A stretch of 35,584 nt of DNA from NCBI RefSeq assembly GCF_027484545.1, contig NZ_JAIXST010000100.1, forward strand, positions 1 through 35,584. Direction: 5' to 3'. The stretch's first letter is position 1. Each line of letters opens with the position of its first letter. Source of the stretch: Runella sp. GTDB lineage: Bacteria > Bacteroidota > Bacteroidia > Cytophagales > Spirosomataceae. The notes beneath the pieces were generated by a model, which was not told the DNA's origin, searched no databases, and was given only the letters and a program-made list of their open reading frames with translations. Shown here in pieces: positions 8,495-16,948 of this stretch. Position numbers and translations under genes: made by a program.

Positions 8495-9412
8495 CTAAAA
8501 ATACAACCAATGTCCCTTAACTCCTTGTTTTCGGTTGAATTCTAAGGCCGGGGCGGGGACTTTGAGCGTATTGAGCATAAAGAAGAAAGCCTTCAATGCT
8601 TTATGACGGGTAGGAATGCGCCGAAAATCAATATCCAATGACAGGTAATATTGCCGATAGGGGTCGTAACCCAGCGATTGGCTTTTTTCTACTTCGGCCC
8701 CTACCATATTCTGAATTCCGTAACCCAGTGAAACATTGAGCCATTTGGGAAGATTGGAGTGAGGGGCGAAAGAAGCTAAGTTGACGGAAAACCAATAGGT
8801 TTGACCGTTGTAATCTTTGAGCCATTGTTCACTTAAATTACGTCCCAACAGTTCGGGGCGGATTTTGGCTAATGAAGTAGGATGAAAGGAAAACTTGGGT
8901 TGGATGCGCTCTTCTCCCCACAACGCATATTGACCCAAATACAGGGACGGGCCGATAACATTGGCAACCATATCGCTGGGTGAAAAACCATAGATTGGAT
9001 ACTGAAACCCGTCCAAAATTTCAATCGGAGTAAGGAAAAGAAAACCTGATAAAGCACCATACAAAGCGGCTTGTTTGCGTGTAATGCCCGTTTTTTGATA
9101 GATGCCAGCTGTATTGCGGCAAATTTGGTAGGCCGTAAAAAAATGCCCGACTTTGTCCAACTGCTTCCATTCGTGAGCGTCGTCACTGACGTTGAATTTG
9201 CTGAATGAATTGGTTTTGTACCAAGCTTTGCTCAATCCGTAAATGGATCCGGTATAAGCTACGCTTTCTACTGCTAAAATCCAGCGTAAAGTGCGGTAGT
9301 TAGGGCGCGTGGTATCTGATTGAGCGAGAACACTTAAGGTGCAAAGTGTAAAGTGTAAAGTACAAAGTGCAAAGTATAAAACCTTTCGACTTTCTACCTT
9401 TTCACCCTGCAC
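8495..9412 (-). CDS. DUF2279-family secreted/periplasmic protein
   Basis: A YfiM-like DUF2279 protein of unknown function. The body carries the conserved features DKVGHFFTAYQICR, GALSGFLFLTPIEILDGF and FSPSDMVANVIGPSLYLGQY. I chose GTG 9412, two bases after the TAA of the upstream VWA gene: it yields a short basic n-region (MQGEKVESRK), then the hydrophobic core VLYFALCTLHFTLCTLSV and LAQ. ATG 9448 and ATG 9487 are also in frame but overlap the VWA gene by 34 and 73 bases and put an implausibly long segment before the hydrophobic core. The hydrophobic core is encoded by a 7-bp repeat array, so the signal peptide appears to come from repeat DNA. It is likely co-transcribed with the VWA gene. 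Confidence 0.78.
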   Translation of the reverse strand: MQGEKVESRKVLYFALCTLHFTLCTLSVLAQSDTTRPNYRTLRWILAVESVAYTGSIYGLSKAWYKTNSFSKFNVSDDAHEWKQLDKVGHFFTAYQICRNTAGIYQKTGITRKQAALYGALSGFLFLTPIEILDGFQYPIYGFSPSDMVANVIGPSLYLGQYALWGEERIQPKFSFHPTSLAKIRPELLGRNLSEQWLKDYNGQTYWFSVNLASFAPHSNLPKWLNVSLGYGIQNMVGAEVEKSQSLGYDPYRQYYLSLDIDFRRIPTRHKALKAFFFMLNTLKVPAPALEFNRKQGVKGHWLYF

Positions 9413-9415
9413 TTT
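9339..9415. repeat. Heptad repeat array with inverted halves
   Basis: 9339-9380 holds six near-identical heptads on the plus strand (GTGCAAA, GTGTAAA, GTACAAA, GTATAAA). 9381-9415 continues with heptads of the opposite sense (GACTTTC, GCACTTT), so the two halves can pair as an imperfect hairpin. The array runs from the VWA stop codon into the DUF2279 signal-peptide codons. Confidence 0.75.
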
Positions 9416-11502
9416 TAATAACTGCCTTGGTATTTTCTCGTTCCCCATTCCAACGTCGCTAAAAGTAGTAACAAGAAGAATAACCACTTGTTTTGGATTA
9501 ATTCTGACAGGTCTTCGGTACTGTCCAATCGATCGGGGGCCTTGTTTTTAAGAAGATATTCTTTCAAACTTTCAATTTGGGCTACTTTCACAAATTGTCC
9601 GTCCGTTTGCTGAGAAAGCGAACGTAATAGACTGAAATCTGCCGTTAGATTGAGGGTTTCAAGGGCCAAATCGCGGACGATAAACTGCCCGGTCACGCTC
9701 TCAATTTTGTCTTTTATGCTTGTTGTCGCTTTGTATTGATAGACACCTTCCGTCAAGCCGCTCAATTCAAAACGTGAGTTGCCTTCTGTGTTTGTATACG
9801 TATAAGATTGCGTTTTGCTGCGCTCATTAGTGATTTCGAGACGGATACTTTGACCGTACGTTCTTTCGTAAATGTCGTTATACACTTCTGTCTCGAAAGC
9901 TACTTTGTCGCCTGCATTGTACTCATTCGCAAGCGGATACACCCGAAACTTACGTTTGTCGTCTTTTACCGAAATCAATTGCATTACTTTTTGGAGCAAC
10001 TCATCTACCGCTTCCTGTTTTTCGGTCAGGGCGTATTCTTCGAGTCGCCACTGCCAAATACCTTCCCCTGCCAGCACCGCAGATTTACGAGTGCCGCCGG
10101 TATTAAGCATCAAAAGAGGTTTTCCTGTTTTTAAATTTCCAACGTTTTGATAGAGAACAACTTCACTTCCTGGCAATAAGCGATATTCGCCAAAAGGAAC
10201 GGTAAGCGGTGGCATTTTTTCCAAAATACGTAGCCTCTCAGGGTCCAAATTGAGGAGTTTGAAGTTGGGATTAAAACGTCCCGTTACTTTGTCCACTTGT
10301 CCCGGATTGGCACTGATGGATACTGCTGAGTTTAATTGACTTACTTTGGTGGTATTGGATTGGCTTCCCAGGATAAAAAATACGGGCGTATTGTCACGCT
10401 GTAAATAGCGCTGAATAATATCACCGCCTATGTTAAACATATCGGGGAGTTGATGAAGCACAATCAAATCGTATTTCTTGTCGGGATAGGTTTCGGCGTT
10501 CGGGTTGACGCCAAAGATCTTTACATCTACCTCATAATTAAGGTTTTTCTCCAAAACGGTCCGAATTGCCTTGATGTCGGGGTGGGTGGCTAAAGCCAAC
10601 AACAATACTTTCTCTTTTCCATCAATAATATCCAAATACACATCGCGGCGGTTGTTGCGCGTCGTGAATTCACCTTTGAGGGTTTCAACTTCTACCACGT
10701 AATGTTGCACTCCTTTTACGTTGGAAGCAGTCTGAAAGGTGAGTTGTTTAAAATCATCTTTTTGCCCAAAAGACACTCGCTGAGTGCTCAGTGTACTTCC
10801 ATTTTGGCGAAGCGAAACCGTAACGGTTTGACCTTGAAAACCGCCGGCAACAATGTCGGCCTGAATAGGAAACTGATTGCCTAAATATGCAATTTTATTG
10901 GCCGAAATGGCTTTGATACTAATGTCGCGTTTTGAGAGCGTATCTCCCACACCGATGCTGTGAACGCGGAAAGGATAGTTCGTATAAGTAGGCGATAATC
11001 CCTGATTGCTGATACCGTCGGTGAGCAAAACTACGTCGGTCAGGTTACGGCCTTCGTAGTTGTTTTTGGCACTGCCTAACAAGTCAGACAAGTTGGTGCT
11101 GGTGCGGTCAAACTTCAGTTTAGGCAGTTCGTCTTGGTAGTTTTCGCTGTTGAGGGTCTGTACTGAAACTTCCAGACCTTCATCAGCCAAGGATTCCCGG
11201 AGACTTGCCAAAGCGGCTAAAGCTTTGGTACCGTAGTTGCCTACCGATTCAGAATTATCAATTGCCAATACGACTTTGGGCTTGTCAGACAGGGTTTGAA
11301 TGCTGCGCAAAAGTGGATTGAGCAACAAAAACGCGATAATACTGACCAACGCCCCGCGAAAGGCGGCTAAGGCATAATTAACAGGTTTGCTCCAAATGGG
11401 TTTGGGTTGGTACAGAAAATAGGCATATCCTATCCCTGCCAGTAAGCAAACTCCAACGTACCATAATGGTGTTTGAAAAATAATCTCAGCCGCTAATATC
11501 AT
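9415..11502 (-). CDS. Membrane-anchored VWA-domain protein
   Basis: 695 residues. Two N-terminal membrane segments (about residues 11-31 and 47-67) are followed by a von Willebrand factor A domain with an intact metal-ion-dependent adhesion site: D82, S84 and S86 in AIDNSESV, and VVLLTDGISNQG further on. A large extracytoplasmic region with a glutamine-amidotransferase-like section (KYDLIVLHQLPDMF) follows, then a C-terminal hydrophobic anchor (LFFLLLLLATLEW) and a short basic tail. The layout is that of the BatA/aerotolerance-like and DUF4159-type VWA proteins of Bacteroidota, whose role is not settled. It begins 11 bases after fabG and ends at the heptad array. Confidence 0.8.
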   Translation of the reverse strand: MILAAEIIFQTPLWYVGVCLLAGIGYAYFLYQPKPIWSKPVNYALAAFRGALVSIIAFLLLNPLLRSIQTLSDKPKVVLAIDNSESVGNYGTKALAALASLRESLADEGLEVSVQTLNSENYQDELPKLKFDRTSTNLSDLLGSAKNNYEGRNLTDVVLLTDGISNQGLSPTYTNYPFRVHSIGVGDTLSKRDISIKAISANKIAYLGNQFPIQADIVAGGFQGQTVTVSLRQNGSTLSTQRVSFGQKDDFKQLTFQTASNVKGVQHYVVEVETLKGEFTTRNNRRDVYLDIIDGKEKVLLLALATHPDIKAIRTVLEKNLNYEVDVKIFGVNPNAETYPDKKYDLIVLHQLPDMFNIGGDIIQRYLQRDNTPVFFILGSQSNTTKVSQLNSAVSISANPGQVDKVTGRFNPNFKLLNLDPERLRILEKMPPLTVPFGEYRLLPGSEVVLYQNVGNLKTGKPLLMLNTGGTRKSAVLAGEGIWQWRLEEYALTEKQEAVDELLQKVMQLISVKDDKRKFRVYPLANEYNAGDKVAFETEVYNDIYERTYGQSIRLEITNERSKTQSYTYTNTEGNSRFELSGLTEGVYQYKATTSIKDKIESVTGQFIVRDLALETLNLTADFSLLRSLSQQTDGQFVKVAQIESLKEYLLKNKAPDRLDSTEDLSELIQNKWLFFLLLLLATLEWGTRKYQGSY

Positions 11503-11513
11503 TTGTTTTGTGT

Positions 11514-12260
11514 TTACATCACCATACCGCCATCAACCTGCAAAACTTGCCCTGTGATGTATTTAGACAAATCTGATGCCAAAAATACTGCACAGTCGGC
11601 AACTTCTTCAGGACTGCCGCCGCGTTTAAGCGGAATACTCTGTTTCCATTCTTCAATGGCTTTTTCATTCAGTTCTCCTGTCATTTCGGTTTCTATAAAA
11701 CCGGGTGCTATGGCGTTAGAACGGATATTTCTTGAACCGAGTTCTTTGGCCACTGATTTTGTGAAACCAATCATTCCGGCTTTTGAAGCCGCGTAATTGG
11801 CCTGTCCTGCATTGCCGGTTAATCCTACAACCGACGTAATGTTGATTAAGGAGCCGCTTCGGGCTTTCATCATGACCCGAGTGACGGCTTTGGTCAGGTT
11901 AAAGATGGACTTTAGATTAACGCGAATTACTTCGTCCCATTGTTCTTCGGTCATGCGCATCAACAAACCATCGCGGGTAATTCCTGCATTATTTACGACA
12001 ATATCAACCGTGCCAAAATCGGCTACTACCTGCGCAATGAGGTCTTCGGCAGATTTGAAATCGGAAGCATCGGAGCGATATCCTTTTATTTTGGTGCCAA
12101 ACTGTTGGAGTTCTTCCTCCAATGCCTGACCTTTTTCAACACTTGATAAGTACGTGAAGGCAACTTGAGCGCCTTCCTGGGCAAAACGAGTGGCAATGGC
12201 TTTTCCAATGCCGCGCGACGCGCCTGTTACGATTGCTACTTTATTTTGTAAAAGAGACAT
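11514..12260 (-). CDS. fabG: 3-oxoacyl-[acyl-carrier-protein] reductase
   Basis: A 248-residue SDR matching FabG in length and motifs: TGASRGIG at residues 13-20, VNNAGITRDGLLMRM, the catalytic Ser in LINITSVVG, and YAASKAGMIGFTKSVAKE with Tyr and Lys. The C-terminus GQVLQVDGGMVM is diagnostic. It reduces 3-ketoacyl-ACP with NADPH in type II fatty-acid synthesis in the cytoplasm. It lies between gmhA and the VWA gene, not in a fab cluster, so a paralogous SDR function cannot be excluded, but the sequence is close to housekeeping FabG. A heptad repeat starts 4 bases before the ATG. Confidence 0.93.
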   Translation of the reverse strand: MSLLQNKVAIVTGASRGIGKAIATRFAQEGAQVAFTYLSSVEKGQALEEELQQFGTKIKGYRSDASDFKSAEDLIAQVVADFGTVDIVVNNAGITRDGLLMRMTEEQWDEVIRVNLKSIFNLTKAVTRVMMKARSGSLINITSVVGLTGNAGQANYAASKAGMIGFTKSVAKELGSRNIRSNAIAPGFIETEMTGELNEKAIEEWKQSIPLKRGGSPEEVADCAVFLASDLSKYITGQVLQVDGGMVM

Positions 12261-12263
12261 TCT

Positions 12264-12300
12264 TTGAATTGTGAATGAGTGATTTAGTGAATTGTGAATG
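12264..12300. repeat. Degenerate 7-bp repeat upstream of fabG
   Basis: About five heptads of the TGTGAAT / AGTGAAT type with a one-base slip, ending 4 bases from the fabG start codon. A GC-rich block (12301-12334) follows and then another GTGAATT unit at 12335, as if the GC-rich block had been inserted into the array. Confidence 0.55.
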
Positions 12301-12347
12301 ACGGGGCCCGCAGCGGCGTACCGTGCCCGTGCGGTGAATTGTGGGGC

Positions 12348-12923
12348 TCACTTTGGAAATACGTTGGCTTCTACAATTTCGCATAGGATATGCCCAAGCA
12401 AAATGTGGCATTCTTGGATGCGAGGGGTATCTTTGGAAGGAATATTGAGTAAGAATTTACTTACACCCTTCATTTTGCCGCCGGTTTCGCCCGTCATGGC
12501 TACGGTAATCATGCCAAGTTGATTAGCGACTTCCAACGCTTTTACCACGTTGGTAGAGTTGCCGGAGGTTGAAATACCTACCAAAACGTCTCCTTCACGA
12601 CCCATTGCTTGGATCATACGTGAATAAATAACATCGTAACTATAATCATTGCCTACCGCTGTCACATAAGAGGAATTAACGTGAAGTGCTTCGGAATAGA
12701 GCGGCGGACGGTCGTAGTAAAAACGACCGCTGAATTCGGCGGCTAAGTGTTGAGCATCAGCAGCACTGCCTCCGTTTCCGCAAAAAAGTACTTTTTTGTC
12801 GTTTTTGAAGGCAATGGTCATTGCTTCGGCTACCTGAGCTACCGTGTCAATGAGAGTTTGATCTGATAAAACGCGATTTTTGGTGTCGATAGAGGCTTGA
12901 ATAATGGACTGAATATTAATCAT
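12348..12923 (-). CDS. gmhA: Phosphoheptose isomerase / SIS-domain protein
   Basis: A 191-residue SIS-domain protein of GmhA length. It would convert sedoheptulose 7-phosphate to D-glycero-D-manno-heptose 7-phosphate, the first step of heptose synthesis for LPS or S-layer glycans. Visible signatures are FCGNGGSAADAQHLAAEF (residues 48-64; His59 and Glu63 at the metal/active site), the phosphate-binding STSGNSTN, and RIQECHILLGHILCEIVE with the Gln and His used by GmhA. No other heptose gene (hldE, gmhB) is in the window. The maltokinase-like gene lies 50 bases upstream on the same strand. Confidence 0.88.
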   Translation of the reverse strand: MINIQSIIQASIDTKNRVLSDQTLIDTVAQVAEAMTIAFKNDKKVLFCGNGGSAADAQHLAAEFSGRFYYDRPPLYSEALHVNSSYVTAVGNDYSYDVIYSRMIQAMGREGDVLVGISTSGNSTNVVKALEVANQLGMITVAMTGETGGKMKGVSKFLLNIPSKDTPRIQECHILLGHILCEIVEANVFPK

Positions 12924-12973
12924 TAGGGAAGTTGTTTAATGATAACCGCAAAAATAGTAAAACTTAACTACGA

Positions 12974-14506
12974 TTACTGCCCTAATCGACTAATTCGTAT
13001 CTTTGGTTCTTTCAACTTTTCGATTTCCCGAATCACTTCTACAATGCCCCGTAACGGAATATTTACCCACGAAGGACGGTAACTGATTTCGTAACCGAGT
13101 TCATAAACGGCTTTTTCCAGTAAAAAGAACAGCAATAAAAAGTTGATTTCATTTTGACTTTTAAACAACGGATGCGGCCAGCCAAAGGCATCCAAATAAG
13201 CATCCATGTAGCTGTCACGGATGAGTTTGTACCAACGGTCGGATACGGTTTGGAGTTTTTCGGAAGAGATATTTTTAGTTTCGTGGCTTTCAAACAGCTT
13301 GGCACTAACCGCATAATGATAACTGCGAATCATACCGGCCACGTCTTTGAGCGGGCTGTGTTTGATTCTTCGGTCGGAAATACTGGCTTCAGGTTCACCT
13401 TCAAAATCAATGACAATAAAGTCGCCGTTGTCGGTTAAAACCTGCCCCAAGTGATAATCGCCGTGAATACGAATCCTGAGCGAATCCAGAGGACGAGTCA
13501 GCATTTCGTTGGCAAAACTGTCAATCAACTCGCGGGCTTCCATAAAAATCCAAGCCAGACATTGCGTGGGTTTGTCCAGCTTTGTATAATTTTCAATCAG
13601 CAACGCGTAGCGGCGATTCAATAAATCCGTAAGGCGATTTAATAAAAATTGTCGATAAGAGTCGTCAAATTTTTCGGGAGCAAAAGCGGCGTCGGCCTCC
13701 GGAGAATAGAGTCCCAAGTGCATTTCGCCCGTTCGTTTTCCCAAAAGAGCCACTTGGTCAAACACATCTTCCTTAATACCGAACATTCCATTGGGGACGC
13801 CGTACATAAAATCGTTAAGAAAATCGCCCGTTAATACCCAATTGTCTTTATCGGCACGAATTGCCTGCTGCATCATGCCCAAGGTAACATCGGGTTGGCC
13901 TTCGCGTTGCCACGTTATGCTGCCGGCATAGGCAGGAATGTTGCCAAAATCAGAATGTTGGGTCAAAAAACTCACCATTTCAACCTCGGGGTTGGTTTGG
14001 TCGAACAATTTACGGTAGAGTTTCATGAAATATTTGCCGCCAAACAGCATGGCCGAATTACTGGAATCTACGGGCAGCACGCGGCTGTCTATGCTTTCAG
14101 GTGCGTCCGTATCGGAGAGGCCGCGACCTTTCTGAAAGTGTAGAGTGTAAAGTGTAGCGTGTAAAGTATGACTCAAAAAAATATTTTTATACAATTCGCT
14201 TCTAAACCCGTCGTCATAAATAGCGTCAATCAATTGCGTTGTTTCACCTTTTTCCAAAACCCCCTTTACATCAATTTCTATATGAGCAGAAATTTGAGTA
14301 ACAGGCAATTGATAAAACTCAGAAGGGCCATCGTGATAGGTAGCTTCCACTATCAAAATATGTGCTTCGCCCATGGGTAAGGCATTGCGAATATAAAATC
14401 CGTTCTGTACCCGGGCTTTGCCTGCAAACCAACGGCAGGTGTTGAAATAAACCGGGAAGACATTGCTTTCTAAATGGGCACTCAGTGTTTGGTCAAGAGT
14501 TATCAT
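12974..14506 (-). CDS. Maltokinase-like sugar kinase (Mak/Pep2 family), stand-alone
   Basis: A 510-residue protein of the trehalose-associated maltokinase family, which phosphorylates maltose to maltose 1-phosphate for GlgE-type glucan synthesis. The N-cap domain begins CRWFAGKAR; the kinase fold follows with PVDSSNSAMLFGGKYFMKLYRKL (ATP-binding Lys), the catalytic loop RIRIHGDYHLGQVL and the metal-binding FIVIDFEGEPEAS, then RSPLKDVAGM-like residues (SPLKDVAGMIRSY). In many bacteria this domain is fused to trehalose synthase; here it stands alone, with no treS, glgE or glgB in the window. Residues 112-124 (SHTLHATLYTLHF) are encoded by a 7-bp repeat array and look inserted. The frame stays open, so the gene is probably functional. 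Confidence 0.85.
   Translation of the reverse strand: MITLDQTLSAHLESNVFPVYFNTCRWFAGKARVQNGFYIRNALPMGEAHILIVEATYHDGPSEFYQLPVTQISAHIEIDVKGVLEKGETTQLIDAIYDDGFRSELYKNIFLSHTLHATLYTLHFQKGRGLSDTDAPESIDSRVLPVDSSNSAMLFGGKYFMKLYRKLFDQTNPEVEMVSFLTQHSDFGNIPAYAGSITWQREGQPDVTLGMMQQAIRADKDNWVLTGDFLNDFMYGVPNGMFGIKEDVFDQVALLGKRTGEMHLGLYSPEADAAFAPEKFDDSYRQFLLNRLTDLLNRRYALLIENYTKLDKPTQCLAWIFMEARELIDSFANEMLTRPLDSLRIRIHGDYHLGQVLTDNGDFIVIDFEGEPEASISDRRIKHSPLKDVAGMIRSYHYAVSAKLFESHETKNISSEKLQTVSDRWYKLIRDSYMDAYLDAFGWPHPLFKSQNEINFLLLFFLLEKAVYELGYEISYRPSWVNIPLRGIVEVIREIEKLKEPKIRISRLGQ
14136..14170. repeat. Heptad repeat inside the maltokinase-like gene
   Basis: Five 7-bp units (AAGTGTA, GAGTGTA, GCGTGTA and close variants) lie in frame within the kinase coding region, at a linker between the N-cap and kinase domains. 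The sequence is of the same type as the array at 9339-9380. Confidence 0.75.
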
Positions 14507-14866
14507 CAGTGGTTAAGTAATTGAGTTGAGCGATGGAAGGCAGCACATTTTTGAACGGGTAAATATACATAAGTAGAAGTGAGTAGCGAGTAGAAAAGGG
14601 CGAGTTTTTTGTAATCAACTCTCCGTTTTTCCAAAGAACTTCCTCTTAGAGTATGTTTAAAAATTTTCTGCTTCGGATTGGCAATGTTGAAAAATTTCAT
14701 TTGGTGAGCCCCTTCATTTCTTTTGCTTGCCCAAAAGAAACGAAGCAAAGAAAAGGGCAGCCTGTCCAAAGCTCCCCCGCGCAAGCCTTACGCGCACCAC
14801 GCTGGACAGGCACTTTCCCTGCGCAAGGTTTTGTTTATTAGTGATTTACAAAATTTAAACATCCTT
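14507..14866. other. Intergenic region between kinase and MFS genes
   Basis: No gene is supported here. It holds a short degenerate heptad stretch at 14571-14592 (AAGTAGA-type units), the MITE-like element at 14653-14862, and presumably the promoter for the kinase-gmhA-fabG tract. Short frames here are shadows of repeat DNA. Confidence 0.6.
14653..14862. mobile_element. MITE-like non-coding element with terminal inverted repeats
   Basis: The ends form an imperfect inverted repeat: ATGTTTAAAAATTTT at 14653-14667 against AAAATTTAAACAT at 14850-14862. Inside are CCTGTCCA (14761-14768) and TGGACAGG (14803-14810) bounding a GC-rich stem-loop, and a polypurine stretch rich in AAAGAAACGAAGC. The GC-rich core is unlike the flanking DNA. 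There is no transposase. It resembles non-autonomous repeats common between genes in Bacteroidota. Target-site duplication was not identified. Confidence 0.5.
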
Positions 14867-16171
14867 TTACTCCAACTCTGTCAACTCCAACATTTTGGAT
14901 TTTCGGGTTAGCAAATGAATGATGAGCCAGGCAATCAGGTACGTACAACCGCAAATGGTAAAGATGATGTTGTAGCCACCCGCCAAATTTCCGGCGGCTT
15001 TGTAGGTATCCAATAAACTTCCAATTAACATCGGGAAAAAGATACCGCCCACCGCGCCGGCCATCCCGCCAATGCCCACAATGGAGCTTACTGCTTGCTT
15101 AGGAAATAGGTCAGAAGGCAAGGTAAATACGTTGGTGGCCCATGCCTGATGCAACGCTACGGCAAAACTAATCAGTCCTACGGCAACCCACACATCGGTA
15201 GCAAACTGAATGAGCAATACTGATAATTCCAGAACGGCAATCACCAAAATTACCGTTTTGCGCGCTTTGATAACGGGCCAGCCGCGCTTGATGAGTTGTG
15301 ACGAAAACCAACCGCCACTGATGCTGCCTACTGTGGTAGCCGTATAAATAAGCATTAATTCCAAACTGGGTTTTTTGAGGTCTAAACTGAAAGTGGATGC
15401 AAAATAGGAGGGAAGCCAAAACAGGAAAAACCAATAAATGGGGTCAATGAGCCCCTTTCCCGTAATGTAAGCCCACGTTTGGGGAAAGGAAAACAGTTTG
15501 ATCCAATTCACCTTCGATTTCTCGCCTCCCCTTTGTTCTTCCTTTTCCTGACCATTCACGATGTAGTCGTATTCTTCAGTTGTCAGTCGTTTTTGCTGTG
15601 CCGGAATATCGTAAAACAAAAGCCAGAAAATTAGCCAAACGAAGCCCAATGCGCCTGTAATCCAAAACACTTCCTGCCAACCATACCGGGTCAATATCCA
15701 AGGTACAAGCAATAAAGCAACGACCACTCCCACACTGGTTCCGGCATTGAAAAGCCCCGTTGCCAATGCCCGTTCTTTTTTCGGAAACCACTCCGCCACG
15801 GTTTTAACGGCTGCCGGATAGTTTCCGCCCTCTCCCAAACCTAACCCCACCCGCGCCAAGCCAAAGCCAAAAGCACTCCGAGCGAGGGCGTGCAGCATTC
15901 CTGCGACGCTCCAAAAAATGATGGTGATGGAATACCCTTTCTTGGTGCCTATTTTATCAATCAACCAACCCAGTGCCAACAGACCGATGGCGTAAGCAGC
16001 CGTAAAAGCCATGATAATGCGCGCATAATCGGTTTCTGACCACGTAAATTCCTTTTCTAAAATGGGTTTCAATAAACCGATAATCTGCCTGTCCAAGTAA
16101 TTGATGGTGGTGGCGGTGAACAATAAAACCACAATCAGCCAGCGGTAATTTTTGATTTTCGGGGCGCTCAT
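14867..16171 (-). CDS. MFS transporter, ACS family (hexuronate/sugar-acid importer type)
   Basis: A 434-residue, 12-TM major facilitator from ATG 16171. That start overlaps the eda stop as ATGA, which decides it over the longer frame from 16225. Motifs of the anion:cation symporter (ExuT/GudP-like) family are visible: NYLDRQIIGLL in TM1, GWLIDKIGTKKGYS in the first loop, GLARVGLGLGEGGNYPAAVKTVAEWFP, and NAGTSVG in TM4-5. These proteins import hexuronates, aldonates or 2-keto-3-deoxy sugar acids with protons. Coupling to eda and downstream position from the exported dehydratases suggest uptake of a keto-deoxy sugar acid. The exact substrate is inferred. Confidence 0.88.
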   Translation of the reverse strand: MSAPKIKNYRWLIVVLLFTATTINYLDRQIIGLLKPILEKEFTWSETDYARIIMAFTAAYAIGLLALGWLIDKIGTKKGYSITIIFWSVAGMLHALARSAFGFGLARVGLGLGEGGNYPAAVKTVAEWFPKKERALATGLFNAGTSVGVVVALLLVPWILTRYGWQEVFWITGALGFVWLIFWLLFYDIPAQQKRLTTEEYDYIVNGQEKEEQRGGEKSKVNWIKLFSFPQTWAYITGKGLIDPIYWFFLFWLPSYFASTFSLDLKKPSLELMLIYTATTVGSISGGWFSSQLIKRGWPVIKARKTVILVIAVLELSVLLIQFATDVWVAVGLISFAVALHQAWATNVFTLPSDLFPKQAVSSIVGIGGMAGAVGGIFFPMLIGSLLDTYKAAGNLAGGYNIIFTICGCTYLIAWLIIHLLTRKSKMLELTELE

Positions 16172-16809
16172 CGGCGGGTAAGTTTTTTGGTAAATTGTAA
16201 AAAATGTGTTTTGAGTTTGTGCCACTCTTTGTCCTGAATCAATTTTTTATCCAAAAGCTGTCCGCCCATGCCCACGCCATCGGCGCCCGCGTTGAAAAAT
16301 TCTACCATGTTCTCCAGACTTACGCCGCCAGTGGGCAATAATTTCAATTGATTCAGCGGGGCTTTCAATTCTTTGATGTAGGAAGAACCCATTTGGGTAG
16401 CCGGAAACACCTTTACCATGCTGGCACCCAAGCTCCACGCTTTGAAAATTTCGGAAGGCGTAAACGCTCCGGGAAAGATAGGAATACCCTGTTTGACGCA
16501 GGATTTGACTACTTTTTTATCCAAAATAGGAGTTACGATAAACTGCGCTCCCGCGTCTAATGCTTTCTGCAAGTCCTCTTGTGTACAGACCGTTCCCGCC
16601 CCAATGTTTAAGCCTTGCTGCTCATTTTCAACGGCATATTGAATGATTTTTTCGGCATCAGGCGTATTCATAGTGATCTCAATGGTGGTCAAACCCGCAT
16701 CCCGATAAATGGGCAGAATCTGAGCTACTTCTTCCAACGACAATCCCCGAATAATGCCCACAATGGGCGCTTTGTTAAATAATTCCCACGAAAATGTGCT
16801 TTTGGTCAT
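16168..16809 (-). CDS. eda: KDPG/KHG aldolase
   Basis: A 213-residue class I aldolase from ATG 16809. The longer frame from 16878 reads through a 7-bp repeat and adds a non-homologous tail. It cleaves 2-keto-3-deoxy-6-phosphogluconate (or related keto-deoxy acids) to pyruvate and an aldehyde in the cytoplasm. Seen: EITMNTPDA (Glu44), GAGTV, AQFIVTPILD, the Schiff-base lysine K133 in SMVKVFPA, and the phosphate-binding LPTGGVS and GVGMGG. It follows the PQQ dehydrogenase gene by about 140 bases and is translationally coupled to the MFS gene. It is the cytoplasmic end of the inferred sugar-acid pathway. Confidence 0.92.
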   Translation of the reverse strand: MTKSTFSWELFNKAPIVGIIRGLSLEEVAQILPIYRDAGLTTIEITMNTPDAEKIIQYAVENEQQGLNIGAGTVCTQEDLQKALDAGAQFIVTPILDKKVVKSCVKQGIPIFPGAFTPSEIFKAWSLGASMVKVFPATQMGSSYIKELKAPLNQLKLLPTGGVSLENMVEFFNAGADGVGMGGQLLDKKLIQDKEWHKLKTHFLQFTKKLTRR

Positions 16810-16812
16810 AGG

Positions 16813-16850
16813 GGTGCAATTGTGAATTAGTGAATGGTGATTGAGTGAAT
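16813..16850. repeat. Degenerate 7-bp repeat upstream of eda
   Basis: Heptads of the TGTGAAT / TAGTGAA / TGGTGAT type with one-base slips, beginning 4 bases before the eda start. Same class as the array before fabG. Confidence 0.55.
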
Positions 16851-16880
16851 AATTAACAAATAAGTATTTAGGCAACAATA

Positions 16881-16909
16881 TCCTATATTTCCTTATATGC
16901 CTTATATGG
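16881..16909. repeat. 9-bp tandem repeat
   Basis: Three 9-base units of the form TCCTTATAT / GCCTTATAT in the gap between the PQQ dehydrogenase and eda genes. The array is short and degenerate, with no known role. Confidence 0.5.
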
Positions 16910-16948
16910 TTTAATAAAAGTGCTTAAAGCAAACCGAATTTGAATGAA

